Of a stretch of DNA of 64,000 nt, positions 17,420 through 26,362 are shown one piece after another; position 1 is the first letter of the stretch, and each line of letters starts with the position of its first letter. The notes beneath the pieces were generated by a model. That model was given only the letters and a program-made list of their open reading frames with translations, searched no databases and was not told the DNA's origin. The DNA is from Halospina sp040196175 (GTDB lineage Bacteria > Pseudomonadota > Gammaproteobacteria > Pseudomonadales > Oleiphilaceae), in assembly GCF_040196175.1 (NCBI RefSeq), contig NZ_JBEFNF010000001.1, positions 1,054,001 to 1,118,000 on the forward strand, written 5' to 3'. Made by a program: the position numbers and the translations under genes.

Positions 17420-18784
17420 GTGTCGAATTCCCCTGATTACGATCTTATTGTCATCGGAGCTGGCTCCGGGGGCGTCCGTCTCGCGCGTATGGCCTCCCAG
17501 TCCGGAGCGCACGTTGCCATTGTGGAATCCGCAGATCTCGGGGGGACCTGCGTCAATGTGGGCTGCGTGCCTAAAAAGCTCTTCGTTTACGGCGCCCATG
17601 TGAGAGAAGACATTGAGGATGCCAGGGGGTATGGATTTGATGTCGCGGATGAAGCCATCCGATTTGACTGGGCGACCCTGAGAGATAATAAGACCAGTGA
17701 GATCCAGCGCCTCAATGGCATTTATCGGCGACTGATCGATAACGCCGGAGTGACCCTTATTGAGGGCACAGCCAGCATTGAGGATGCTGGCACCGTGCAG
17801 ATTGACGGTACTGTCCTGACAACCGAGCGCATTGCCATCAGCACCGGCAGTAAAGCGGTAGTTCCGGATATCCCCGGAAGTGAGCATGCTCTTATTTCAG
17901 ATCACATGTTCTATCTGGACGAACTCCCTGAAACAGCAACCGTCTGGGGTGGTGGCTATATCGCCGTGGAGTTTGCCGGCATCCTTGCAGGGCTTGGCGT
18001 CCAGACGACGCTGATCTACCGGGGCGAGCGTTTTCTGCGCGGCTTCGACGGTGACATCCGGGAGCATGTAGCCCACGAAATGGCTCGTAAGGGCGTTGAT
18101 CTGCGTTTCAATACCAATATTAACGCCATAACCTCAACCGCCGAGGGTTATGAACTGGCCCTGACAGACGGCACCACTCACCGGACCGGGCTTGTACTGG
18201 CCGCGACCGGGCGTGTCCCGCGCACCGAAGGCCTGGGGCTGGAATCCTTGGGGGTCGCGACCGATGATGGCGGCGCTATCATCACCGATGATCATTTCCG
18301 GACCAGTGTTTCCGGCATCCATGCTTTGGGCGACGTCATTGGCACCCCCCAGCTGACCCCGATAGCCATTGAGCAGGCCATGGTGATGGTCGATCAGCTT
18401 TATGGCAGTGGAAGTAAGCGTATGGATTACACCCATATCCCGACCGCCGTGTTCTGCCAACCGCCAATCGGTACTGTCGGACTCTCCGAGCAAGAGGCGC
18501 GGGAGGCCGGTTATTCCGTCACAATTTACCGCACCTCATTCCGTCCGATGAAGCACACGCTCTCCGGCCGTGAAGAGAAGGCGCTGATGAAGCTGGTCGT
18601 TGATTCGTTCACAGATCAGGTCCTGGGGGCTCATATGGTAGGCCCCGAAGCGGGTGAGATGATGCAGGGCATCGCTGTGGCGCTGAAAGCCGGCGCCACC
18701 AAGGCGGTATTTGACAGCACTGTCGGAATCCACCCGACTTCAGCAGAAGAATTTGTGACCATGCGTGAGCCGGCCACCGACTGA
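17420..18784 (+). CDS. gor: Glutathione-disulfide reductase
   Basis: FAD- and NADPH-dependent reductase of glutathione disulfide, 454 residues. An N-terminal FAD Rossmann motif (VIGAGSGGVRLA) precedes the redox pair GGTCVNVGCVPKK. The pyridine nucleotide motif GGGYIAVEFAG is followed by Arg residues in YRGERFLRGFD that favour NADPH. The C-terminal HPTSAEEFVT carries the catalytic His. It starts at GTG 17420 behind GGAGGAAAAA, an excellent ribosome site. Only 13 bases separate it from gspM, but function suggests chance adjacency. It converges on the hybrid kinase gene. Confidence 0.96.
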   Translation: MSNSPDYDLIVIGAGSGGVRLARMASQSGAHVAIVESADLGGTCVNVGCVPKKLFVYGAHVREDIEDARGYGFDVADEAIRFDWATLRDNKTSEIQRLNGIYRRLIDNAGVTLIEGTASIEDAGTVQIDGTVLTTERIAISTGSKAVVPDIPGSEHALISDHMFYLDELPETATVWGGGYIAVEFAGILAGLGVQTTLIYRGERFLRGFDGDIREHVAHEMARKGVDLRFNTNINAITSTAEGYELALTDGTTHRTGLVLAATGRVPRTEGLGLESLGVATDDGGAIITDDHFRTSVSGIHALGDVIGTPQLTPIAIEQAMVMVDQLYGSGSKRMDYTHIPTAVFCQPPIGTVGLSEQEAREAGYSVTIYRTSFRPMKHTLSGREEKALMKLVVDSFTDQVLGAHMVGPEAGEMMQGIAVALKAGATKAVFDSTVGIHPTSAEEFVTMREPATD

Positions 18785-18792
18785 ACCTACGG

Positions 18793-20730
18793 CTATAGCG
18801 GGAGCACCCGCCTCAGTGTGTCTCGCAGGCCATCACGTCGGACCGGTTTGGGCATATAGGCGTCCATACCCACCTCCAGGCAGGACTCCTCAGTGTCTGG
18901 CAGTACGTCCGCAGTCATCGCGATCACCGGCGTCTGCGGGCTCTGAGTGCGGCGTTCACAGGCTCGTATCCGGCGCGTCGCCTCCCAGCCATCCATGCCC
19001 GGCATCTGACAGTCCATGAGGATAACATCATAGCGGTGGCCGCTTTCGCAGATGTCGTCCACCGCGGCTGCCCCATTGGAGGCACAGCGCACATGGAATC
19101 CCAGATTTTCCAGCTGACGGGCAGCGACGCGCTGATTGACTGGGTGGTCCTCAACAACGAGTGCCTCGTGAACTCCGGAATCCAGAGAAGAAGCGGTTGT
19201 GGGGATATCGCCTTCGGCATCCGGATCGGGCGCCCACTCCCGCACCTTCATCGGGATCACAAAGCGGAATCTGCTGCCACATCCCGGCTCCGAATCGACG
19301 GCAATATGCCCTCCCATCAGCTCCACCAGGCGCTGGACCAGTGGCAGGCCGAGACCAGTACCGCTACTGCAGCGTGACGACGGCGAATCCAGCCGTTCGA
19401 AGCTGTCAAACATGTCCCCCAGTCTTTCAGTTGGTATACCCGCTCCGCTGTCACTGACCTCGCAGATCAGTGTTCCCTCGATTTCGTCGTCCAGGCGCCA
19501 GGTGGCCGTGATCGTTACCTCGCCTTCAGGCGTGAATTTGATGGCGTTGCCGATCAAATGCGCAAGAACCTGACGCAGGCGCCCCGGGTCGCCAAATACC
19601 TCCGGTGTTGTCTCCCAGTCGCCCTCAAGCTTCAGGCGGTAGCTGAGGTGGCTGAGTTCGGCGTCGTGGCGGAAGGAGGCAAAACAGTTTTCGATGACAC
19701 TCTTAGGATCGAAGGGGGTATCCTCAAGCTCCAGACGACCGCGCTCGATACGGGAAAAATCCAGGAGGTCGTTGATGATGACCAGTAGATCTTCGGTGGA
19801 ACGACGTGCGGTAACAACATAGTCCTGCTGGTTGGGGGCGAGTGCTTCCTCTTCGAGAAGCTGAAGCATACCGATCACTCCGTGAAGCGGAGTGCGCAGC
19901 TCATGGCTCATCATGGCCAGAAAGTCAGATTTGGCACGACTGGCCTGTTCGGCTTTGTCCCGAGCCTGAGCCAGCTCCTGAAAGCTGATCTCCTGTTCCT
20001 TCTCTGCTGAACGCAGACGCTGAGTCATCGCCTCCACCGCCTGCTGTAGAGATTGGATCTCACGTGCCACGCTGGGTTCGCGTCCAGTAAAGTCCGGGGC
20101 GGCGTCCGGTAGTTTCTGCACGTTGTCGGCAAGCCGCTCAATGGGCCGGCTCAGGCGCTGAGCGAGACGACCTGAAAACAGGAATGTGGCCGCGAAAAGA
20201 ATCAACCCGATGCCGGCAGAGGTCCAGAGTATGTCCCGCTGCTCGCCCGCCAGCTCAGCCTCAGAAACCGCAATCTGGATCTTGCCGAGGCGGCGACCAT
20301 CGTTTTCCTGCCAATCGTCGGTGGCCATGGAATTGACCCCGTTTCGCCGCCCTACGGCATCAAGGTTGATTGCGGTCTGTCGTACTGGGCTTGTGAAATG
20401 GTGCACCGTTGCATCCGGTGGGGATGCTTCAGAAACGACTGCCAGCACATCGCCGTTGCGGTTGATCACCTCAATGCGGTGAGCGGCGGAGCGTTTCAGA
20501 GTCTGGCTGATGATACCGTTGAGTTCGGCCTGGTTACCGGAAATCAGAGGGAACTCAACAGCAGGGCCGAGATTGTCCGCAGTCAGCTGAGTGCTACGGA
20601 AAAGGCTTTGGCGCGCATCCTCCAGTCGTGCCTGAGTAAAGAACAGCAACATCAGCACAAACATGGCGACGGCGGGCAGCATGCCAAGCAGCAGCAGGCA
20701 GTGATAGAGGGTCCAGCGGACGTTTTTCAT
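18793..20730 (-). CDS. BarA/GacS-like hybrid sensor histidine kinase
   Basis: Membrane histidine kinase of 645 residues. TM1 (about 9-31), a periplasmic domain of about 135 residues resembling the BarA sensory region, TM2 (about 170-188), HAMP, a short coiled coil, HisKA with the phosphorylated His276 in SHELRTPLHG, and HATPase with GDPGRLRQVLAHLIGNAIKF and GTGLGLPLV. A receiver domain at the C terminus carries Asp573 in VILMDCQMPGMDG. There is no HPt domain and no response regulator nearby, so phosphate must pass to an HPt protein encoded elsewhere. It overlaps the binding-protein gene by ATGA, which ties the two products together. Confidence 0.88.
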   Translation of the reverse strand: MKNVRWTLYHCLLLLGMLPAVAMFVLMLLFFTQARLEDARQSLFRSTQLTADNLGPAVEFPLISGNQAELNGIISQTLKRSAAHRIEVINRNGDVLAVVSEASPPDATVHHFTSPVRQTAINLDAVGRRNGVNSMATDDWQENDGRRLGKIQIAVSEAELAGEQRDILWTSAGIGLILFAATFLFSGRLAQRLSRPIERLADNVQKLPDAAPDFTGREPSVAREIQSLQQAVEAMTQRLRSAEKEQEISFQELAQARDKAEQASRAKSDFLAMMSHELRTPLHGVIGMLQLLEEEALAPNQQDYVVTARRSTEDLLVIINDLLDFSRIERGRLELEDTPFDPKSVIENCFASFRHDAELSHLSYRLKLEGDWETTPEVFGDPGRLRQVLAHLIGNAIKFTPEGEVTITATWRLDDEIEGTLICEVSDSGAGIPTERLGDMFDSFERLDSPSSRCSSGTGLGLPLVQRLVELMGGHIAVDSEPGCGSRFRFVIPMKVREWAPDPDAEGDIPTTASSLDSGVHEALVVEDHPVNQRVAARQLENLGFHVRCASNGAAAVDDICESGHRYDVILMDCQMPGMDGWEATRRIRACERRTQSPQTPVIAMTADVLPDTEESCLEVGMDAYMPKPVRRDGLRDTLRRVLPL

Positions 20731-21683
20731 GGTTCGTCCTCCTGGTGGCGCGTAAGGGTCTTTTTCAGTTCTTCTTCTGAGGGCACAAGCAGATCCATGG
20801 AGCGCGCCACTTGCTCATTGACCGCAACGCTGAACGTCCGCGGATAACGCGGGCTTTGCAACTCTCCCTCATCACGCCAATGGCGGATCAGTTCGACCGC
20901 CTCCCGGATCTGACCCCGGGAACTGGTATAGGTGGACGCTACAGCTCCAGCGTTGACAAAGGCGCGGGAGGGGCCGATAACAAGGCGGTTGCTGCGGTAA
21001 CTGGTCAGCAGTAGCGGCTTGACTGTCTGGCGGTTGAAAATGCTCGGATCCGGCGTCCCCAAGAGAAAGTCGCCGTAGCTGAGCGCCCTGGCGAGATGCC
21101 GTATGAGCCGATCCTGGGAAGGGATTACGAAGACCCGTGATTCCAGCCCGATCTTACCGAGGCGGGTGCGGAGATCACTGTAACGCCCAGCCTTTTCCGG
21201 CGAGGCGAGTATGGCTGCCTTACCGGCTCTGGGGATGATCAGCTGGCCCAGCCGAGCCTGCCGAAGGAGGGGAGGATCTGAGTAGATCGCCGAGAATTGA
21301 TTCTGACTCTGGATGATCGAATGGATGGCCTGAGACTCGGTGAATAGAGCCAGGATGGGCTGTTCCGGGCTGTTGGCGCGGATCTCGGACAGTGTCGCCT
21401 GACCAAGGGTGATGACCAGATCGTCAGAGCCGACGCCGGCGGATCCGGCGCGGAACACCACATCATCGAATTGCTGCGATAGCAGACGTCTTGTCTGCTC
21501 ATATCTGGGGTGATCCGTGGGCGCGACTTGGATGGTTGTCGGCGACTCGGCCAGAGCGGCTCCGGCCGGGCACAGCGAGGCCAGAAGTACCAGGAGCCCC
21601 CTGCACCCCCATATCGGGCCCTTTCGCCGCCCCGCGAGGCGTGCGATCAGGCGGTTCCCTGCCTGCAAGAGTCGATTACACAT
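20727..21683 (-). CDS. Periplasmic substrate-binding-like protein without ABC partner
   Basis: Exported protein of 318 residues. A basic N terminus and hydrophobic segment ending in AALA are consistent with a signal peptide. The mature part has the two-lobe pattern of the uncharacterised ABC binding family (DDLVITLGQATLSEI, PILALFTESQAIHSIIQ, GRYSDLRTRLG, RALSYGDFLLGTPDPSIFN). No permease or ATPase gene adjoins it. It lies between a TonB receptor (11 bases away) and the hybrid kinase (ATGA overlap), so it may hand ligand or status to the kinase sensor domain. That role is inference; the fold call is moderate. Confidence 0.7.
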   Translation of the reverse strand: MCNRLLQAGNRLIARLAGRRKGPIWGCRGLLVLLASLCPAGAALAESPTTIQVAPTDHPRYEQTRRLLSQQFDDVVFRAGSAGVGSDDLVITLGQATLSEIRANSPEQPILALFTESQAIHSIIQSQNQFSAIYSDPPLLRQARLGQLIIPRAGKAAILASPEKAGRYSDLRTRLGKIGLESRVFVIPSQDRLIRHLARALSYGDFLLGTPDPSIFNRQTVKPLLLTSYRSNRLVIGPSRAFVNAGAVASTYTSSRGQIREAVELIRHWRDEGELQSPRYPRTFSVAVNEQVARSMDLLVPSEEELKKTLTRHQEDEP

Positions 21684-21694
21684 AGCCTGATCCC

Positions 21695-23788
21695 TCAGAA
21701 ACGGAGGCGCGCCTCCGCGAACAGATGATTCTGATCCGCCCAGTTATTGTCTTTCCGGTAAATAGGGTCGTTCGTCAGATAATGCCGGTAGATCGCGGCG
21801 AGTTCCACCATGGTGTTATCCAAGTGCCAGCGCTGGGCGAGACGCGTATCAAGGCGCTCAAAATGGAAGTTACGCAGCTGATCCGTAAAATAATAGGTCA
21901 GCGATCCTTTGGTACCGTTGCCAAACCGCTGGGTCCAGGCAAAACTGCCGCTGTGTCGGGCGTTCATCCGAGATTCAAGGCTAACAAATTTATCCGGGCT
22001 GGCACTGCCTGTGTATTCGCCGTCAACATCGATGTAGCCATAGGAGGCTCTCAGTAAGGTCCCATGGAAGTCCAGACTGGCCTCAACCTCTGCTCCTTTC
22101 TGGGTCATATCAACATTGTTTTCCAGATTCCATTCGCGGATGTTGGTAACCCCTGATATCAGGTTCTCCAGCGAATCACGGAAGAGCTTGATCTCGCTCT
22201 GTAGCATTCCCGTAGTCCCCAGCCTGGACTTGAAAAAATAACTTATTTCCCGCGATGTTATCTTTTCCTCTTCAAGTTCCTTGTAGGCAGGGCTGTCTGT
22301 TGTCAGCCCGAGGTCAACACGCTTACCTTCCAACGAAGAAGCTTCTTCCGGGGTGATGTTGGCCCCACGGTATTTCCAGTCTGGGCGGCTCTCGAAGGGG
22401 TCCGGTAGACGATAGGCGCGTGAGAAGACAAACCGCAGCGTCTGCCGGTCGCTCAATTGAAGGTTGACCGCACCACGCGGCGAAAAGAAGTTTCCGCCCA
22501 GGCTGTCGTCTTCCCACATGCTGCCGACATTGGTGGTCAGCCACGGGGTGAGTCCATGTTCAAGGTTGGCGAAGACACGCGTCCGATTGGTGTTGCCCTT
22601 ACCGTTGAAAAAGGTATCCGATTCATATCTGTCTTCGCGGTAGCTGGCTCCGAAGACGAGCTGCGTCGCGGGTGTAAACACATTGGTATGCTGGAACTCC
22701 AGATGGGTACGCGCCTCTTCAAGATCCTCATTGAGATCAGCTTCGAAGGGAGGCTGGCCGAATGCGTTGGCAAGCGGGTCGTCGATGAAAGCCCGCCAGT
22801 CCCGTCGGCGCTCACGGGTCTGATGATAGAGCTGGATATGGAAGAACCGGTCTGGGGATGGTTCATGGTGCCACGTCACAGATCCATGCCAGTCTTCGCC
22901 TGTCACATCAGGGTTGTTTCGCGGATTGAACCCTGAGTATTCCGCTGGGTCTCCCTGCTCATAGACATCGTGGTAACCGAATTCCATGTCAAGTTGGTCT
23001 TCCGGACCGAGTGTCAGCTCCCCAGAATAGTTCAGAGACAGCGTGTCGTAGCCGTCGCGGTTATTGCGCGTCTGATCGGTCCGGCCGCCGTCAGGGTCAG
23101 GCACATACCGGAAGTCGAATCCATCGCTTCGGCGCTGGTTCGCCGAAATCCGCCAGTTCAGAGGACCGCTACGGGAGCCTACTGACGCGTAGTAGTGGCC
23201 CAACCCATCGTCGCCCCTGACCCCTTTGGTTCCCCGCAGCTCAACGCCGTGGGTATCGCTTGGAGACTGGGTGATGATGTTGATCACGGCAAGAAAGGAG
23301 TTGGCGCCATAGGCGGCAGCGTTGGGCCCTCGTGTGACCTCAATGCGGTCGATGGCATCCATGGGCACTGGCAGGTTGGTCCAGTCCATGTCCGCCAGGC
23401 TGGCGTTGTAGTAGGACCGCCCATCGACCAGAACCTGAAGTCGGCGCTGTTCAACGGCCACCGTGCCGTGATACGAGACGACCGGGTCGTTACTGCCCAC
23501 GTAGCCGACGGTCATACCCGGAACCAGGCGGAACGCATCCCACAGGTTGAGCACTCCGAGATCCCGCAGCAGATCACCTTCCAGGATAGTGACAGTTCCC
23601 GGAGTTCTGGCTTTCGACTGCCTGAGGCGACTGGTGGTAAGAACTTCAGGAAACGCGCTTTCTTCCGGCTCATCTGCCGTAGCAATACTCGTGCCGTTGT
23701 GGGTTTGCGCACCCACAGCGCCCCACACCAGCGAGAAAGCCAACAGGGCAGGGGAAAGCCTCAGTATTCTGGGCGGGGCATAGCGCAT
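21695..23788 (-). CDS. TonB-dependent outer-membrane receptor
   Basis: Outer-membrane active-transport barrel of 697 residues from ATG 23788, chosen because it is preceded by GGAGG and begins a clear signal peptide ending near GAVGA. The plug domain runs from about residue 45 to 160 and includes LLRDLGVLNLWDAFRLVPGM and IDRIEVTRGPNAAAYGANSF. The barrel ends in the expected aromatic FAEARLRF. The substrate cannot be read from sequence; no siderophore or cobalamin genes are near. Partner genes for a binding protein and a kinase follow immediately. Confidence 0.9.
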   Translation of the reverse strand: MRYAPPRILRLSPALLAFSLVWGAVGAQTHNGTSIATADEPEESAFPEVLTTSRLRQSKARTPGTVTILEGDLLRDLGVLNLWDAFRLVPGMTVGYVGSNDPVVSYHGTVAVEQRRLQVLVDGRSYYNASLADMDWTNLPVPMDAIDRIEVTRGPNAAAYGANSFLAVINIITQSPSDTHGVELRGTKGVRGDDGLGHYYASVGSRSGPLNWRISANQRRSDGFDFRYVPDPDGGRTDQTRNNRDGYDTLSLNYSGELTLGPEDQLDMEFGYHDVYEQGDPAEYSGFNPRNNPDVTGEDWHGSVTWHHEPSPDRFFHIQLYHQTRERRRDWRAFIDDPLANAFGQPPFEADLNEDLEEARTHLEFQHTNVFTPATQLVFGASYREDRYESDTFFNGKGNTNRTRVFANLEHGLTPWLTTNVGSMWEDDSLGGNFFSPRGAVNLQLSDRQTLRFVFSRAYRLPDPFESRPDWKYRGANITPEEASSLEGKRVDLGLTTDSPAYKELEEEKITSREISYFFKSRLGTTGMLQSEIKLFRDSLENLISGVTNIREWNLENNVDMTQKGAEVEASLDFHGTLLRASYGYIDVDGEYTGSASPDKFVSLESRMNARHSGSFAWTQRFGNGTKGSLTYYFTDQLRNFHFERLDTRLAQRWHLDNTMVELAAIYRHYLTNDPIYRKDNNWADQNHLFAEARLRF

Positions 23789-23807
23789 ATGACCATCCTC
23801 CGTACAG

Positions 23808-24560
23808 TCAGAGCATACGGGCCAGCATGGAGTCGGGCAGGCGTCGAAGGACAAACGCGATGGCGGTCCAGGGCCAGGGCGGTACGCAGGCTACCGGTTT
23901 ACCTTTTTCGATGGCAGCCACCATCGTGCGGCAGCCCGTCTCAAGATCGACCCGGAAGGGCGCATTTTTCACGTTCTCATTGATGGCCGTGAGGATATAC
24001 CCCGGAAACAGAGTGGTAACGCGGATTGGCGAAGCCTTTTTACGCAACTCCACGCGCAGACCTTCCGCCAGGGACGCCAGGCCGGTCTTCGTGGCGCTAT
24101 AGACATTCATATTACCCGGCATGCCGCGAACCGCTGAAATTGAGGAAACGGCGACAAGATGCCCATAATTCTGGCGCCGGAAAATCGCCATGGCCGCCTC
24201 GAACTGGGCAAGTGCTGCTACAAAGTCCGTTTCCGCGGTCTCACGGTTGGCATCAAATCGTCCTGTACCCAGCGGCTGCCCCTTGCCGATGCCCGCATTA
24301 ACCAGAATACGATCAATGTGCCCGAATGCCTCGCAGAAGTACTCGAAAACCTGGAAAACAGCATCATGATCGTTTACATCCAGGGGAGATACTCGCACGT
24401 CCACGCTTGGGTGATCACGCTGAATCTCATCCCGAAGCTGCTCAAGTTTCTGCCGCCGACGCGCGCACAGCGCGAGACTGTAACCACGCGCTGCAAACTC
24501 TCGTGCCATGCCTTCTCCGAGACCGGAACTTGCGCCAGTAATAAGAACCACGGATGTCAT
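23808..24560 (-). CDS. Short-chain dehydrogenase/reductase
   Basis: Classical SDR of 250 residues. TGASSGLGEGMA binds the dinucleotide, ARRRQKLE suggests NADPH preference, NAGIG supports the fold, and catalytic Ser-Tyr-Lys is visible as SSISAVRG and YSATKTG. The C-terminal hydrophobic WPWTAIAFVLRRLP segment suggests membrane association, as in SDRs acting on lipid substrates. I start at ATG 24560, which overlaps the acyltransferase stop as ATGA. The substrate is unknown. Confidence 0.87.
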   Translation of the reverse strand: MTSVVLITGASSGLGEGMAREFAARGYSLALCARRRQKLEQLRDEIQRDHPSVDVRVSPLDVNDHDAVFQVFEYFCEAFGHIDRILVNAGIGKGQPLGTGRFDANRETAETDFVAALAQFEAAMAIFRRQNYGHLVAVSSISAVRGMPGNMNVYSATKTGLASLAEGLRVELRKKASPIRVTTLFPGYILTAINENVKNAPFRVDLETGCRTMVAAIEKGKPVACVPPWPWTAIAFVLRRLPDSMLARML

Positions 24561-25750
24561 AAGGGAGCCTCCTCGGCAAGCGGGTCCTGCAGTTGGCGGA
24601 CATCGATACCGGATGATCTCAGGAGAGCATTGGCGTAAACCCCGAGAAACCACAGGTGCTGCTCTGAAGGAATCTCGCGCAATCGAGTATCCAGCCACTC
24701 ATGAGCCTGCTGGACCTCCCCATCCGAGGGCCGTTCAGCGCTGTCGGGCAGGGCGGCCGTCTGGTTTCGGGTGGCGAGTTTGTCCGCCGCCGCATGGTTG
24801 ACCGGAAAAAAACGCAACAACGAAAGGATCTGAGCATCCACACTGGCCGCCACCTCACGGGCGCTATCCAGTTTTTCGCTCAGTGGCTCACCGAAAGCCA
24901 CATGCACACGGCCTTTGTAGCCGGTAATACCGCGTACAATGCTTTCCATATCTTCTCCCGGGCGTTTGCTGTAGCCGCCCGTGCGGGAGTGAGATTCGAG
25001 TTCCCGTGCTTTGTCACTGTCACAGGGATCATACTCGTAAGAAATGGCCACCGGCACAATGTTCAGATCCTTCACAGCGTCTGCGATGCTGACGCTATCA
25101 CGCTTATGGCTCATGTGCAGCATCTTGATAATGGCAGGATCCGTAGTGTCGATGCTGTCCTTTGCGCGCCCCTCTCGCTGGGCCATCCACACTGAATGAC
25201 CGTCGCGGAGCGAGTCGCGGATGTAGGCGGAAAGCGTCAGAAATGCGTTGCGCATTTCCCGGGGATTCGAGAGGTTGCGCCGAACGATGAAGCTTTTATT
25301 GAGCCGCATCATATCCGCAACCATGGGGTTACCCACTAGGTTATCGCCGATGGCTATGCGGGTTGTGGCGTGGCTACTTTTATAGAGGACGAAGTTGACC
25401 AGCGCCGGATCCAGGACGATATCCCGGTGGCTGGATAGAAACAGACAGGACTGGTCTGCGCGCAGATTGTCCAGGCCGGACCAGGTGATAGCGTCAGTGG
25501 TATTGTGCAGACCGCGCTCAATCAGCGGCGCTACACGATGCTGCAGCTCGTCAACCGAATCAATGCTGCGCAGGAGCCTGCTCAGCTGCCAACGGACCCA
25601 TAACCTCACCGGACCGGGCAAGAACCGGTGAAGCCGTTTTACTCGGAAGCGCCCGATCAGGTCCTGGAAATCAGTCCGCCTGAGCAGGCGTTCGATAACA
25701 GGCTGAACCTCATCATCCGAAAAGGGCCGGATATCGTCTGAGTGGGACAT
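24557..25750 (-). CDS. PlsB/PlsC-like glycerolipid acyltransferase
   Basis: Acyltransferase-fold protein of 397 residues from ATG 25750. Block I is SSHRDIVLDP, in which His and the following Asp are spaced H-X5-D instead of the usual H-X4-D; a second Asp lies two residues after the His. Block II is NKSFIVRR and block III REGRAKD, replacing the common FPEGTRS. These blocks point to acyl transfer to a glycerol-phosphate-like acceptor at the inner membrane. The length exceeds simple PlsC (about 250) because of N- and C-terminal extensions. It is coupled to the SDR by ATGA. Family confidence is good; donor and acceptor are unknown. Confidence 0.8.
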   Translation of the reverse strand: MSHSDDIRPFSDDEVQPVIERLLRRTDFQDLIGRFRVKRLHRFLPGPVRLWVRWQLSRLLRSIDSVDELQHRVAPLIERGLHNTTDAITWSGLDNLRADQSCLFLSSHRDIVLDPALVNFVLYKSSHATTRIAIGDNLVGNPMVADMMRLNKSFIVRRNLSNPREMRNAFLTLSAYIRDSLRDGHSVWMAQREGRAKDSIDTTDPAIIKMLHMSHKRDSVSIADAVKDLNIVPVAISYEYDPCDSDKARELESHSRTGGYSKRPGEDMESIVRGITGYKGRVHVAFGEPLSEKLDSAREVAASVDAQILSLLRFFPVNHAAADKLATRNQTAALPDSAERPSDGEVQQAHEWLDTRLREIPSEQHLWFLGVYANALLRSSGIDVRQLQDPLAEEAPL

Positions 25751-25805
25751 TGCCGCTCCGTTTACCAAATTCAGAACGGCAGGATAGCCATCTTTAAGCC
25801 CGGCG

Positions 25806-26021
25806 TCATGCCCCCAGGGGCAACAGGTCACGAACGTCGCAGTCGAGCGCCTCGGCAAGTCTGTAGACTTTTTCCAGTGTGATATTCACCTGGCCACGCT
25901 CGATACGTCCCATGTAGCTGCGATCAATTCCTGCGCGCAATGCCAACTGGTCCTGGGAAATGGCCCGAGCCCTGCGGATTTCTCGGACATTGGAACCAAA
26001 CTTCTGTGCGTTGTATTTCAT
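25806..26021 (-). CDS. Small XRE-family regulator
   Basis: Single-domain Cro/C1-type DNA-binding protein of 71 residues: NVREIRRARAISQDQLALRA, then IDRSYMGRIERGQVNITLEK as the recognition helix, and the closing LAEALDCDVRDLLP. It has no effector domain. It is 55 bases upstream of the acyltransferase on the same strand, so it may be the first gene of, or regulator of, the kinase-receptor run. The 8-base palindrome CTCATGAG at 26031-26038 overlaps its ribosome site and could be an autoregulatory site. Restriction-modification controller proteins look similar, but no such genes are near. Confidence 0.88.
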   Translation of the reverse strand: MKYNAQKFGSNVREIRRARAISQDQLALRAGIDRSYMGRIERGQVNITLEKVYRLAEALDCDVRDLLPLGA

Positions 26022-26260
26022 GACTTGCCTCTCATGAGGTCAAAACTATCCTGATTCTGCTTAAGCTGCGCTACAGTCTATAATCCTCTGACTGCCCAGC
26101 AATTTTTCAGCATTTTATATCTATTTGTTTTCATTCCCTAATTGATTGCATCGTTTCATAACTAACTGGTTCCTGAAAGCTTCAGCGGCTCGTTTGTATG
26201 CATCCTGCAACCGATAGGCGTAATTGCTTCTACCCCCTATTTAACCTTTCTTTTATTACG

Positions 26261-26276
26261 CATAATGTATATTATG
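26261..26276. repeat. Interrupted palindrome CATAAT-N4-ATTATG
   Basis: Perfect 6-base arms around a GTAT centre, in the AT-rich divergent region. The size suits a dimeric helix-turn-helix regulator such as the adjacent XRE protein, but it lies about 240 bases from that gene's start and also overlaps TATATT/TATTAT sequences that could serve as -10 elements. Confidence 0.4.
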
Positions 26277-26289
26277 TTAAATGATGTCT

Positions 26290-26316
26290 GGTTGGCCAGA
26301 AGGCAACCTGTTTTTT
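26290..26316 (+). terminator. Hairpin with T tract, possible orphan terminator
   Basis: GGTTG and CC pair with GG and CAACC, with one bulged G and an AGAA loop, and the stem is followed by TGTTTTTT. This has the form of an intrinsic terminator reading on plus, yet no plus-strand gene precedes it for more than 7 kb. It may insulate slt from upstream transcription or end an undetected short RNA. Confidence 0.35.
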
Positions 26317-26353
26317 ACATACATTACGATTTCCGGCACTCCCCATCGCATTC

Positions 26354-26362
26354 TGCTATAAC
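26354..26362 (+). promoter_or_regulatory. Extended -10 promoter candidate for slt
   Basis: TGCTATAAC matches the extended -10 pattern TGnTATAAT at all but the last base. No good -35 is seen, which extended -10 promoters tolerate. It lies 80 bases upstream of the slt ATG. A GATAAT at 26364 is an alternative. Confidence 0.4.
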
